From positions 1-45,266 of the forward strand of contig CAMYLR010000004.1 of the NCBI GenBank assembly GCA_947259315.1: DNA of 45,266 bases, given 5' to 3'. A model generated the notes under the pieces. The model did not search any database. It had not been told where the DNA came from and was given only the letters and a program-made list of their open reading frames with translations. Of this stretch, positions 32,594-40,758 are shown piece by piece. This DNA comes from an uncultured Gemmatimonadales bacterium. Its GTDB lineage: Bacteria; Gemmatimonadota; Gemmatimonadetes; JACCXV01; JAHWKZ01. The position numbers were made by a program, and so were the translations under genes. Numbering within the stretch: the stretch's first letter is position 1; every line of letters starts with the position of its first letter.

Positions 32594-33007
32594 ATGAGGA
32601 TAGGGTTGAGTGCGTTGGTTCTGACGTTGCTCTTGCACGGTGGTGCACGGGCGCAATTCGGCCCGGTGGGGTTCAACGCCATTCAAGACGACTCGGTGCT
32701 CCTGCAAGTCGAGAACGACGGATGTGATTCGGACTTCGATGGCGCGTGGATCGGCGCCGGGATCGGTGCTGTCGGTGGGCTGGGTTTAGCGGCTCTCATC
32801 CATGACGGATGTGGTGAAGGGTTCTGCGCCGTCGGCGCGCTAGTGGGCTCGATCGCCGGCTTCTGGGCCGGGCTGGGTCTCGACTCGCGACGCTGCCGTC
32901 AGCCCTCCTCGAGTTCCTCGACCGAGCTCGGCCAGTCGTCTTTGAGCAATCGGCTGAGTGCGCGATCGGCCAGCACGCGGCCCTCCGTCTGGCACGTCGG
33001 GCAGTAG
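32594..33007 (+). CDS. Small exported glycine-rich protein, unknown function
   Basis: A 137-residue protein starting MRIGLSALVLTLLLHGGARAQF, a good signal peptide with cleavage after ARA. The mature part has three cysteines near Asp (CDSDFDGAW, DGCGEGFC) and two Gly-rich hydrophobic stretches (IGAGIGAVGGLGLAALI and LVGSIAGFWAGLGL) like a glycine-zipper membrane segment. The last 36 residues lie over the opposing DNA glycosylase gene and are Ser/Arg-rich, so the tail is probably unconstrained. The ATG has GAGGTG 7 bases upstream, and the gene comes 31 bases after the Vps62-like lipoprotein, so they are likely cotranscribed. Confidence 0.6.
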   Translation: MRIGLSALVLTLLLHGGARAQFGPVGFNAIQDDSVLLQVENDGCDSDFDGAWIGAGIGAVGGLGLAALIHDGCGEGFCAVGALVGSIAGFWAGLGLDSRRCRQPSSSSSTELGQSSLSNRLSARSASTRPSVWHVGQ

Positions 33008-33789
33008 TTCGTCTCACGCTCGGCGTACACGATGCGCTGAATCCGAGTATCACAGACGGGACACGGCTCACGATACTTGCCGTGGACGGCCATCTGGGGA
33101 TGAAAAGCGGTCACCTTCTCGGGAAAGCCATCTCCGACCTCGGTGCACCGGATATCGATCCACTCTTTGAGGATTCGCCGCGCCGCTCCCCAGAGGCGCT
33201 CGATTTCACTGGCGTCGAGGTTTGTGCTCAGTTGCAGCGGTGACAGCTTGGCGGCGTGCAAGATCTCGTCAGCGAATGCACCCCCGATTCCGCTAAAGGC
33301 CCGGGGGTCGGTCAACGCCCGCTTCAGGGTGTGGCGTCCACGAAGGAGGCCCTCGCGAAACGCTTCGAGCGACGCGTCGATGACCTCGATGCCACCAGGG
33401 TCGAGTGCTTGGAGCGCGTCGGCCCCGCGCACCACGTGCAGCGCCACGCGGCGCTTCGTGCCCGCCTCGGTCAGCAGCAGCGAGCCGGTCGAAAAGTCAA
33501 ACACCGCCAATCCGCGTTTTCGGGGGATCTCCCACTTCGCCTCCGCCCACCGCAGCCTACCGGCCACCATGAGGTGCAGGACCATAAACAGATCGGGGTC
33601 GAAGCCGATTACGAGACGCTTGCCGATCCGGTCGACGTTCCTGACCTGCCGTTCCACGAGCGCGTCCAGCGATGGTTCAAACGTCTTGAGCAGTGCGAAC
33701 GACCGCAGGCGAACCTCGGTCAGCGTCGCGCCCACGATCCGCGGCTCGAGCGCCCGCTGGTAAGCGACGATCTCGGGAAGCTCGGGCAT
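32899..33789 (-). CDS. Fpg/Nei-family DNA glycosylase
   Basis: A 296-residue DNA glycosylase/AP lyase removing oxidised bases. The start Met-Pro-Glu-Leu-Pro-Glu gives the catalytic Pro and Glu after Met removal, GKRLV carries the conserved Lys, and the C-terminal zinc finger is CPVC (243-246) and CPTC (263-266). In the zinc hairpin the Gly-Gly-Arg of classical Fpg is Glu-Arg-Glu (YAERETNYC), with the Arg kept. About 30 residues follow the finger, a longer tail than in E. coli Fpg. I call it Fpg-type but the base preference is open. It overlaps the tail of the small exported protein gene and is followed upstream by a membrane protein gene. Confidence 0.9.
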   Translation of the reverse strand: MPELPEIVAYQRALEPRIVGATLTEVRLRSFALLKTFEPSLDALVERQVRNVDRIGKRLVIGFDPDLFMVLHLMVAGRLRWAEAKWEIPRKRGLAVFDFSTGSLLLTEAGTKRRVALHVVRGADALQALDPGGIEVIDASLEAFREGLLRGRHTLKRALTDPRAFSGIGGAFADEILHAAKLSPLQLSTNLDASEIERLWGAARRILKEWIDIRCTEVGDGFPEKVTAFHPQMAVHGKYREPCPVCDTRIQRIVYAERETNYCPTCQTEGRVLADRALSRLLKDDWPSSVEELEEG

Positions 33790-33799
33790 TCTCTCTGGG

Positions 33800-34237
33800 T
33801 TACGGAGTCACGTACGATCGCACGAGCAGCCAGGTGAACACCTGCAGTCCAACAGCCATCGCGAGCATGACCGTCGACAACATGATGATGAACCTGGCCC
33901 GGCGACGAGCGGGTTCACCGTCGATGACGGGTGTGTCCACGAGGACCCGTGTTCCTGGTGGTGGCCACTCTCCCGCCGATAGCGAACGGCGGGCCTTTCG
34001 TGCCTCGCTCACCGCCACCAGAGCGGTCGTAACGCCGACCAGCGCCGCTGCCATCTTCAGGAACGATGCGGCCCGGTCGAAGGCGAGCTGGCGATCGTAC
34101 TGGGCCAGCTTTTCGACCTCTACCAATACCCGCTGGGACCAGTCGTAGGTGACAAACCCGGCGACCACGATGACGACCAGCGCGATCGCTGTGTAGACGC
34201 GGAGCCGATTGTCGGCCGGGATCACCTTGGCGTTCAC
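33800..34237 (-). CDS. Small membrane protein, unknown function
   Basis: A 145-residue protein with three hydrophobic segments: residues 15-31 (AIALVVIVVAGFVTYDW), 58-76 (FLKMAAALVGVTTALVAV) and 116-138 (FIIMLSTVMLAMAVGLQVFTWLL). A charged loop RKARRSLS and a Pro-rich loop lie between the last two. I do not recognise the family. The GTG start overlaps the stop of the upstream secreted-protein gene as GTGA, so they are translationally coupled, and fpg follows after 10 bases. Confidence 0.75.
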   Translation of the reverse strand: MNAKVIPADNRLRVYTAIALVVIVVAGFVTYDWSQRVLVEVEKLAQYDRQLAFDRAASFLKMAAALVGVTTALVAVSEARKARRSLSAGEWPPPGTRVLVDTPVIDGEPARRRARFIIMLSTVMLAMAVGLQVFTWLLVRSYVTP

Positions 34238-34980
34238 CGAGCCTCCAACTTGGCTTTGCTGAGCCGCACGTCGACCTCAGACACGGTCCCGTGGTGGCCG
34301 TAGGTATACGATGTGATGCCCACGCCCGAGACGTATTCGATGATACGGTGGTCGGGCAGGGTACGATGGCTGACGCGGTACTGAGTCCGGGCGATCTCCG
34401 GGTCGATGCCCTCGACGTCAAATCCATCGAGCGGCTGCACGCTTTCGACCAGCCAACAGTATAGGTAGTCCTGACGAGTTCGGGTTCGAAGATCACAGAA
34501 CCGCTTGAGGTGTGACAGTGGAAGATCCAGGAAAAGCTCATAATCGGCGAGCAGGTCGATTAGCGAATCGTCAGAGTCGCGCAGCCGTTCTTCGACCTCT
34601 CCGGCCCGTTCGTTGCTCAACAGGTAGAGTTGCTCGGTCTGGCCCTCGCCGATCGCGACTACTAGACGTCGGCGCCGCTGGCGGCCCTCCTCGTACCACG
34701 CGAGGTCACTCGGGTGACCCTCGAGTACAGCTGCTCGCAGCCCGCGGCGCTCGATCACGTCGACGATCTCCATCGTCCAGTCGATCTCCTTTTCGAGCAC
34801 CTCATTGGAGCCGGCCGGCGTCCAGCGTATCGTTCCGGTGTAGACCCAGGTGTTGCCGACCGCCATCGGAAAGACGGCCGGTGGCGACAGCTCCTGTCCG
34901 AGCGCCGTGCTGGCCACAAGGGCTAGCGCGGCCGCGACCGGTGACAGAGCCGCCGAGCACAAACAAGTTCGCCACGTCAC
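34234..34980 (-). CDS. Secreted protein, unknown function
   Basis: A 248-residue protein with a predicted signal peptide (LSPVAAALALVASTALG before QE). The mature part begins FPMAVGNTWVYTGTI, an opening seen in many exported bacterial proteins of unknown role whose first strands contain GNxWxY. It goes on with strands and a charged helical middle (EERLRDSDDSLIDLLADYE) and ends in beta structure (GVGITSYTYGHHGTVSEVDVRL). The start is taken as the GTG at 34980; the frame is open further upstream but runs into the divergent era gene. It is coupled to the membrane protein gene downstream. Confidence 0.72.
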   Translation of the reverse strand: MTWRTCLCSAALSPVAAALALVASTALGQELSPPAVFPMAVGNTWVYTGTIRWTPAGSNEVLEKEIDWTMEIVDVIERRGLRAAVLEGHPSDLAWYEEGRQRRRRLVVAIGEGQTEQLYLLSNERAGEVEERLRDSDDSLIDLLADYELFLDLPLSHLKRFCDLRTRTRQDYLYCWLVESVQPLDGFDVEGIDPEIARTQYRVSHRTLPDHRIIEYVSGVGITSYTYGHHGTVSEVDVRLSKAKLEAR

Positions 34981-34993
34981 CCTGTAAGGTCGT

Positions 34994-35005
34994 TTCTCAT
35001 GAGAA
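34994..35005. promoter_or_regulatory. 12-bp perfect palindrome in the era divergent region
   Basis: TTCTCATGAGAA lies in the 67 bases between era and the divergent secreted-protein gene, 43 bases from the era start. It could be an operator for one or both genes. The rest of this gap is AT-rich and presumably holds the promoters; era has no visible Shine-Dalgarno. Confidence 0.35.
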
Positions 35006-35047
35006 GCATGCAACACGATAAATGACAATCTATTACGATTCCTCACG

Positions 35048-35947
35048 ATGAACCCCCAAACGACCCGGGCAGGGTTTGTAGCGTTGATCGGTCGACCGAA
35101 CGTCGGCAAGTCGACGCTACTCAACCGACTCGTCGGCGTGCACCTGGCGGCGGTCAGCCCCAAGGCGCAGACGACCCGCCATCGGATACCCGGCTTCCAC
35201 GTCGAGGCAAACACCCAGATCGTATTCGTAGATACGCCTGGCCTACTCGAACCGGGGTACGCATTGCAGACGGCAATGGTCCAGAGCGCCCGGGCGGCGA
35301 TCGAGGGTGTCGACGCGATCTACTGGCTGGTCGATGCGGACGAAGTCTCCGATCCGGAGCGCAAGCTTTTGGCGGTGCTCCAGAACGGGTCCGCCCCGGT
35401 CTTTCTGGTGCTCACCAAGTCGGATCGGGAACCTCAGGGCGTGATCGATGCCAGGACCGCGATATGGGCCGACGCGTTTTCGTGGGCCGGTTGTTACGCG
35501 GTGAGCGCGACTACTGGTGAAGGGGTCGACGACCTGCTCACCGCGACCCGCAAGTTGCTACCCGAGCAACCGTTTTTTTATCCCGAGGAAGAGTTGACCG
35601 ATTTGAGTGTCCGGTTCTTGAGCGCCGAGCTCATCCGTGAGGCTTGTTATCGAGAGCTGGGCGAAGAGCTTCCGTACAGCGTTCACGCCGTGGTCACCGA
35701 TTGGACCGAGCCGGGTGACGACCGAAGAAAGACCAAACTAGCGGCAACGTTGTACGTAGAGCGCGAAAGCCAGAAGGGGATGGTAATCGGACAGGGGGGG
35801 AAGAAAGTGAAAGCGATCGGGATCCGCGCCCGTCACGCAATCGAGGCGCTGATCGGCGGCCCGGTTCACCTATCGTTGCAGGTCAAGGTCAGGAAAAAGT
35901 GGTCGCGACGCGAGGCGGACCTCAAGTTCTTTGGCTACAAGCCATGA
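35048..35947 (+). CDS. era: GTPase Era
   Basis: A 299-residue GTPase that binds the 3' end of 16S rRNA and helps mature the small ribosomal subunit. G1 is GRPNVGKS (15-22), the switch region is SPKAQTTRHRIPG, G3 is DTPG (62-65), G4 is TKSD (123-126; NKxD in most Era proteins), and SAT is G5. The C-terminal KH domain has VIGQGGKKVKAIG and ends in the usual KKWSRREADLKFFGY. The length is standard. The ATG has no clear ribosome-binding site. Followed by a Trm112-like gene and rnr, both RNA-linked. Confidence 0.96.
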   Translation: MNPQTTRAGFVALIGRPNVGKSTLLNRLVGVHLAAVSPKAQTTRHRIPGFHVEANTQIVFVDTPGLLEPGYALQTAMVQSARAAIEGVDAIYWLVDADEVSDPERKLLAVLQNGSAPVFLVLTKSDREPQGVIDARTAIWADAFSWAGCYAVSATTGEGVDDLLTATRKLLPEQPFFYPEEELTDLSVRFLSAELIREACYRELGEELPYSVHAVVTDWTEPGDDRRKTKLAATLYVERESQKGMVIGQGGKKVKAIGIRARHAIEALIGGPVHLSLQVKVRKKWSRREADLKFFGYKP

Positions 35948-35990
35948 GTTGCATCGATCGATCGAACAATAGCAGAGAAAGGAGCCCTCG

Positions 35991-36158
35991 ATGGCCCTGG
36001 ACAAGGAGTTGCTGGAGATCCTCGCGTGCCCTAAGTGCAAAGGGGACCTCGAGTACAAGGAGAGCGAACAGGTACTTGAATGTGGGGCTTGTCGGTTGCG
36101 TTATCCGATCAAAGACGACATCCCGATCATGTTGATCGACGAAGCGGAATCCTTTTGA
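35991..36158 (+). CDS. Trm112-like zinc-ribbon protein
   Basis: A 55-residue protein: ILACPKCKGDLEYKE, then LECGACRLRYPIKDDIPIML. Two Cys-x2-Cys pairs form a small zinc ribbon, and the YPIxDDIPxML ending is the signature of the Trm112/YcaR (UPF0434) family. Eukaryotic and archaeal relatives activate methyltransferases that modify tRNA and translation factors; the bacterial partner is generally not established. AAAGGAG lies 7 bases before the ATG. Its TGA overlaps the TTG start of rnr by 4 bases, so it is coupled to RNase R and sits 43 bases after era. Confidence 0.92.
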   Translation: MALDKELLEILACPKCKGDLEYKESEQVLECGACRLRYPIKDDIPIMLIDEAESF

Positions 36159-38290
36159 GCCATGACGCTCTCGAGCCCCGGATCGTCGAACACCTCGGAG
36201 AACGCGCTAAGCGGCCGCTAAAGCTAAAGGAGATCGCACGCGGCCTCGGGGTCGGCGACGCCGGCTATCAAGCCCTCAAGGCCACGCTCGCCCGTCTCAC
36301 CGACGAGGGCGTGATCTACCGGATCAAGGGTCAGCGATACGCCTTACCGGAGCAGATCAACTTGGTGGTTGGGCGGCTCGACGGAACTCGTGGGGGAGCC
36401 GGATTCGTGGTCCCGGAGCGACGGCTCCCGGGTCCGGACATCTTCGTGCCTTCGCACAGGCTCGCCGGGGCTCGCCACGGCGATCGTGTCGTGGCTCGAA
36501 CCGAGCATCGCCGGCGGGCCGGAAATCCCGAGGGCCAGGTCATCCGCGTTCTCGAGCGCGCCAGAACAAAGGTCGTCGGAACGCTCCAGCACGGGAAGCA
36601 CTTCGGTTTTGTTCGCCCCGACAACCCGCGACTCCGTTTCGACGTGTTCGTGGCGGGTGAACACTTGCAAGACGCTGGCGAGGGACAAAAGGTCGTCGCC
36701 ACGATCGATGACTGGGGTGACGGCACAAAGAGCCCCGAGGGTCGGATCACCGAGGTGCTTGGCGATGCTGATGCCCCCGGGGTCGACATCCTATCGATCA
36801 TCATGGGTCATGGGCTCGACACCGAGTTTCCCGGCGCCGTCGAGTCTGCGGCCACAGAAATCACCGTGGACTTGGAGCTCGAGGCTGGCCGGCGCCTCGA
36901 TCTGCGAGACAGGGTCGCCTTTACGATCGACCCGGCAGACGCCAAAGATTTCGACGATGCCCTGTCGGTGCGGCAACTGGACGACGATCTGTATGAGATC
37001 GGTATCCACATAGCCGACGTGAGCCACTACGTGGCGATGGACAGTGAGATCGACGATGAGGCCTATGAGCGCGCGACATCGATTTACCTCGTCGATCGCG
37101 TTATCCCCATGCTCCCCGAGCGCCTATCGAATGATCTCTGCTCGCTTGTGCCGAACAAGGATCGGCTCACGTACTCGGTCATCGCGACCGTCGATGGTGA
37201 GGCCAACGTTCGGGACTACAAAATCGCGGAGACGGTGATCCGAAGTCGTTTCCGGCTGAACTACGTGGAAGCCCAGGCGATGATTCAAAGCGAGCCCGAG
37301 GTGGAGGAGCACAAGGAGGTTATGTGGGAGCTGCAGACGCTGAGGAGGCTCGCCAAGGTGCTCAAGAATCGGCGCGCAGAGAGAGGGAGCCTCGATTTCG
37401 ATTTACCTGAAGCGGCCGTCGAGCTCGATGAGGAAGGGTTCCCGATCAACATCAACGAGAAAGTGCGACTCGACAGCATGCGGTTGATCGAGGAGTTCAT
37501 GCTGCTCGCCAACGAGATCGTTGCCCGGCACGCAAGCGAGCACAAGATCCCGTTCATCTATCGGGTCCACGAACGACCATCGCCGGAGAAGGTCGAGCGG
37601 ATCCGCCGCTTTGCTGCCGTCTGTGGCTGCCCGCTGACGGGTCGCGGAAACGAAATCGAACCGCAACACCTGGCCAAGCTTCTTTCTGACGTCAAGGGCA
37701 AACCCGAGGAAGAACTGACCAATAGCGTCGTTCTCACTTCTATGATGAGGGCCAGTTATCAAGTCGAGAACAACGGCCATTTTGGCCTTGCTGCCGAGCA
37801 TTACGGTCACTTCACGTCGCCGATTCGCCGTTATCCCGACCTGGTCGCACATCGGGTGCTGAAGCGACACAACGCGGGAGAGCGGTGGAAGGACGCTGCG
37901 CCGCGAGAGCGGTTGATCGCCAGGCTCGAAAAGACCGCCGATCACGCATCGCTTCGAGAGCGGATCGCCGATGATGCCGAGCGAGACTCGATCGATCTCA
38001 AAAAAGTCGAGTTCATGGAGCGCCACATCGGGGACGAATTCTCGGGTTGCATCAGCCGCGTGCGCTCGTTCGGGTTCTTTGTTCGGCTCGACGACTACTT
38101 CGTCGACGGCCTCGTACACGTGAGCGGGCTAGACGATGACTACTACGAGTTCAACGAGGACCATTACGCGCTGCTCGGTCAGAACACTGGGCGTCGATTT
38201 CGGTTAGCTGACCCGGTTCGGGTCTCAGTCGAGTCCGTCAACAAGGACGCTCGTCAGATCGACTTTGCACTCATCGAGCGAGAGACGTAG
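36155..38290 (+). CDS. rnr: Ribonuclease R
   Basis: A 711-residue processive 3'-to-5' exoribonuclease. Domains: an N-terminal winged helix (about 1-70, LKLKEIARGLGVGDAGYQALKA), two cold-shock domains (75-215), the RNB catalytic domain with the metal cluster DPADAKDFDDAL near 260 and HFTSPIRRYPDL near 550, and a C-terminal S1 domain (FSGCISRVRSFGFFVRLDDYFVDGLVHVS). It lacks the Lys-rich tail of E. coli RNase R. The TTG start overlapping the upstream stop is preferred; the open frame continues to 36080 only across the Trm112 gene. Era, the Trm112-like protein and RNase R together form an RNA-maturation group. Confidence 0.95.
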   Translation: MSHDALEPRIVEHLGERAKRPLKLKEIARGLGVGDAGYQALKATLARLTDEGVIYRIKGQRYALPEQINLVVGRLDGTRGGAGFVVPERRLPGPDIFVPSHRLAGARHGDRVVARTEHRRRAGNPEGQVIRVLERARTKVVGTLQHGKHFGFVRPDNPRLRFDVFVAGEHLQDAGEGQKVVATIDDWGDGTKSPEGRITEVLGDADAPGVDILSIIMGHGLDTEFPGAVESAATEITVDLELEAGRRLDLRDRVAFTIDPADAKDFDDALSVRQLDDDLYEIGIHIADVSHYVAMDSEIDDEAYERATSIYLVDRVIPMLPERLSNDLCSLVPNKDRLTYSVIATVDGEANVRDYKIAETVIRSRFRLNYVEAQAMIQSEPEVEEHKEVMWELQTLRRLAKVLKNRRAERGSLDFDLPEAAVELDEEGFPININEKVRLDSMRLIEEFMLLANEIVARHASEHKIPFIYRVHERPSPEKVERIRRFAAVCGCPLTGRGNEIEPQHLAKLLSDVKGKPEEELTNSVVLTSMMRASYQVENNGHFGLAAEHYGHFTSPIRRYPDLVAHRVLKRHNAGERWKDAAPRERLIARLEKTADHASLRERIADDAERDSIDLKKVEFMERHIGDEFSGCISRVRSFGFFVRLDDYFVDGLVHVSGLDDDYYEFNEDHYALLGQNTGRRFRLADPVRVSVESVNKDARQIDFALIERET

Positions 38291-38292
38291 CG

Positions 38293-38703
38293 ATGGAATT
38301 TGCCTATCCGATAGTCCGCTGGCTGTTGAAGGGGTGGTTCTTCGGTAGCGCCGTGCTTTTCCTCTACCTCTTCTCGATCGACGTCTTCGTCCACCGGTGG
38401 TTTATTCTCCTGTGGTCGCTCTTTAGCGTCGGCTTGGGCGCGTACGTGGCGCCAGCTATCCGTGTCGGGCCGAAGGGCCTCGGTGTCAAGTATCTATGGC
38501 GTTACCGGCGAATCCCGTGGGACCGCGTGCTGGATGTCCAGCGGACGATGTTCGGAGTCCAGATTCTGACTACAGAACCGAACTGGGCGTACCGGGTCGT
38601 TGGCTATCAGCGTCCGATGCCAGCGGTGTCGGAGTTGGCCGCGGCGGTTCGGCAGGCGATGCGCCGGTCAGCAACCGGTGGAGGCGGCGAGAACGGTGCA
38701 TAG
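38293..38703 (+). CDS. Membrane protein with PH-like domain, unknown function
   Basis: A 136-residue protein with two hydrophobic segments (residues 16-29 and 37-56), then a small domain with VGPKGLGVKYLWRYRRIPWDRVLDVQRT, resembling bacterial PH-like domains (YdbT/DUF304-style, in which a strand reads IPWDxI). The tail is Gly-rich. The role is unknown. It starts 3 bases after rnr and overlaps the next small gene by 8 bases, so the three are cotranscribed. Confidence 0.78.
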   Translation: MEFAYPIVRWLLKGWFFGSAVLFLYLFSIDVFVHRWFILLWSLFSVGLGAYVAPAIRVGPKGLGVKYLWRYRRIPWDRVLDVQRTMFGVQILTTEPNWAYRVVGYQRPMPAVSELAAAVRQAMRRSATGGGGENGA

Positions 38704-38863
38704 CCGCCCGAACCGGTGGACGCTGGCGCTGGTAGCGTTGATCGTTCTTCTGGCGACCGTTCTCTACGTGGATCATTTGCTGCGGCGGGGTGACAACAAG
38801 CCCACAACGATCGAGAACGGGGTCGAGATCGTCGAGCCCGAGATGGCTCGGGACAAACCCTAG
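38696..38863 (+). CDS. Small single-pass membrane protein
   Basis: A 55-residue protein: a basic start, one transmembrane helix (WTLALVALIVLLATVLYV), then a short acidic outside tail ending EMARDKP. The start is GTG at 38696, with GGAGG 11 bases upstream inside the preceding gene. No family is recognised. Its stop TAG shares bases with the stop of the opposing gene (CTAG at 38860-38863). Confidence 0.65.
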   Translation: MHSRPNRWTLALVALIVLLATVLYVDHLLRRGDNKPTTIENGVEIVEPEMARDKP

Positions 38864-39315
38864 CCCTGGTCGTGCTCGTAACCAACGATGGTGTGGTAGA
38901 TCGCCCGGTCGTAGAACATACCGATCGCCTTTGCCGCCTCTAGCTCGAGCCCGGTTGACAGCTGACGCCCAGCGACGATTCCGTCCCACAAGTGGCGCTT
39001 GGCGAGCAAGCTGGCGCGGATGACCTCGTTCATCGGGAAGCCGGCTTCGCGCCGGCAACGCCCGATCCGCTCGTAATGGGGATCGATCCGCGGGTCCCAT
39101 TTGGCCGTGCGGAGCCATAACGCCAGATAGTGATAGAGCGCCTCGGTGTCGCGGATCAGCTCCGCGGTGTCCTCGATATCGTGATAATGCTCCGTGCCCC
39201 CATCGGTCTTGACGGCATCAAGCCACGCCTCGACCCAGCGACGCGAGTGCTGCTTGATGTAATCCGCGAGCGCAGTCTGGGGTGTTCCCCCGTAGCGACG
39301 ATGTCTTACCGGCAC
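38860..39315 (-). CDS. RsbRD N-terminal-like helical protein
   Basis: A 151-residue all-helical protein: YIKQHSRRWVEAWLDAV, then HYHDIEDTAELIRDTEALYHYLALWL, an RREAGFPMNEVIRASLLAKRHLW segment and AIGMFYDRAIYHTIVGYE. The order resembles the RsbRD N-terminal (globin-like, haem-free) domain found as a sensory module in stressosome proteins and histidine kinases. Here it stands alone without any output domain. The GTG has GGGAGG 5 bases upstream. It follows purF by 15 bases and is the last gene of the purine unit; whether that is functional is unclear. Confidence 0.65.
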   Translation of the reverse strand: MPVRHRRYGGTPQTALADYIKQHSRRWVEAWLDAVKTDGGTEHYHDIEDTAELIRDTEALYHYLALWLRTAKWDPRIDPHYERIGRCRREAGFPMNEVIRASLLAKRHLWDGIVAGRQLSTGLELEAAKAIGMFYDRAIYHTIVGYEHDQG

Positions 39316-39330
39316 AACGCCTCCCGTCCG

Positions 39331-40758
39331 TTATTGCCCGAGCGGGGAAGGAATCCCCGTCGCGATCGTTGGCTCAAAAGCCGCCTTGTCGTCGATCCCG
39401 GGTTCAACCGATACCCGATAGTTGCCGCTAAAGCAAGCATCGCAATGGCGGTCGCGGGCTCCTACGGCGCGGTACAGTCCGTCAAACGACAGGTACGCCA
39501 GCGAGTCGGCTCCGACGCGCGCGGCGATCTCGTCGCTTGACATCTGCGCGGCTACCAGCTCCGATCGTTTAGGGATGTCGATCCCATAGTAGCAGGGGTG
39601 GCGTAACGGTGGTGATGCGATCCTCAAGTGAACCTCTTCTGCGCCCGCCTCACGAACCAGTCGCACCAACGCGCCCGAGGTAGTCCCGCGGACGATCGAG
39701 TCGTCAACGATTACAACTCGCTGCCCCTTGATGACGCTCGTTACCGGGTTGTACTTGATCTTGACGCCAAAGTCGCGCACGTCTTGAGCAGGCTGTATAA
39801 ACGTTCGACCGATGTAGTGGTTACGGATCAAACCATGCTCCAGCGGCAGACCACTCTGCTCGGCAAAACCGGCCGCGGCCGCGTTGCTCGAATCGGGGAC
39901 GGAGAAAACACAGTCACCATTGGCAGGATGCTCACGGGCGAGCTCGCGGCCCATACCACGCCGTGCGTCGGCCGCGCTCATGCCAAACACCACCGAGTCG
40001 GGACGTGCAAAGTAAATCTGCTCGAAGACACACATGCACTCGACATCGGCCGGTTCGTGTCGCAAGGTCGCCACATTCCCGCCCGGCGTCACCTTGATGA
40101 CTTCGCCTGGCTCGACCTCGCGCTCGAACTGGGCGCCGACGAGATCGAGTGCACACGTCTCTGATGCGACGACAATCGTTTCACCACGACGACCGACGGA
40201 GAGCGGCCGGAATCCATACGGATCGCGCGCGGCATACAGCGCATCCGGCGTGAGGATCAAGAACGAGAAAGCGCCGGCCAGCTGGTCGAGCGCTTCGAGG
40301 ACGGCCAGGTCACGTGACGGCTGACGCGACGCGGCGATCAAATGGACCAGCACTTCGGTGTCCATCGTCGATTGGAAGATCGACCCGGCGTCCTCGAGCC
40401 GGGTTCGGAGAGTCCGCGCGTTGACGAGATTGCCGTTGTGAGCAACGGCCAGAAAACCATCCCGGTAGTTGACCAAAATCGGCTGCGCGTTGGCAAGCGT
40501 CGGCGACCCGGTGGTCGAGTACCGGTTGTGACCTATCGCCGCCGTTCCCTCGAGGCGCTCGAGCGAGGCCTCATCGAACACTTCAGCTACGAGCCCCATG
40601 CCCCTGCGCGCCAGAGCGTTACCAGCGTTCGCAGCGACGATGCCAGCGGATTCCTGTCCTCGATGCTGAAGCGCGTAGAGCCCCAGGTACACCCACTCGG
40701 CCGCGCGTCGGTGACTCGTCACCCCGACGATGCCACACTCTTCGCGTGGTCCGCTCAT
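39331..40758 (-). CDS. purF: Amidophosphoribosyltransferase
   Basis: A 475-residue enzyme making 5-phosphoribosylamine from PRPP and glutamine, the first committed step of purine synthesis. A seven-residue propeptide (MSGPREE) precedes the catalytic Cys8 in CGIVGV, the glutaminase part has QHRGQESAG and GHNRYSTTG, and the PRPP loop is VVIVDDSIVRGTT. Cys in CVFEQIYFARPDS, HPCYYGID and HCDACFSGNY match the 4Fe-4S ligands of the Bacillus-type enzyme. The start at 40758 overlaps purL as ATGA; an in-frame start at 40806 would add residues before the propeptide. Confidence 0.96.
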   Translation of the reverse strand: MSGPREECGIVGVTSHRRAAEWVYLGLYALQHRGQESAGIVAANAGNALARRGMGLVAEVFDEASLERLEGTAAIGHNRYSTTGSPTLANAQPILVNYRDGFLAVAHNGNLVNARTLRTRLEDAGSIFQSTMDTEVLVHLIAASRQPSRDLAVLEALDQLAGAFSFLILTPDALYAARDPYGFRPLSVGRRGETIVVASETCALDLVGAQFEREVEPGEVIKVTPGGNVATLRHEPADVECMCVFEQIYFARPDSVVFGMSAADARRGMGRELAREHPANGDCVFSVPDSSNAAAAGFAEQSGLPLEHGLIRNHYIGRTFIQPAQDVRDFGVKIKYNPVTSVIKGQRVVIVDDSIVRGTTSGALVRLVREAGAEEVHLRIASPPLRHPCYYGIDIPKRSELVAAQMSSDEIAARVGADSLAYLSFDGLYRAVGARDRHCDACFSGNYRVSVEPGIDDKAAFEPTIATGIPSPLGQ

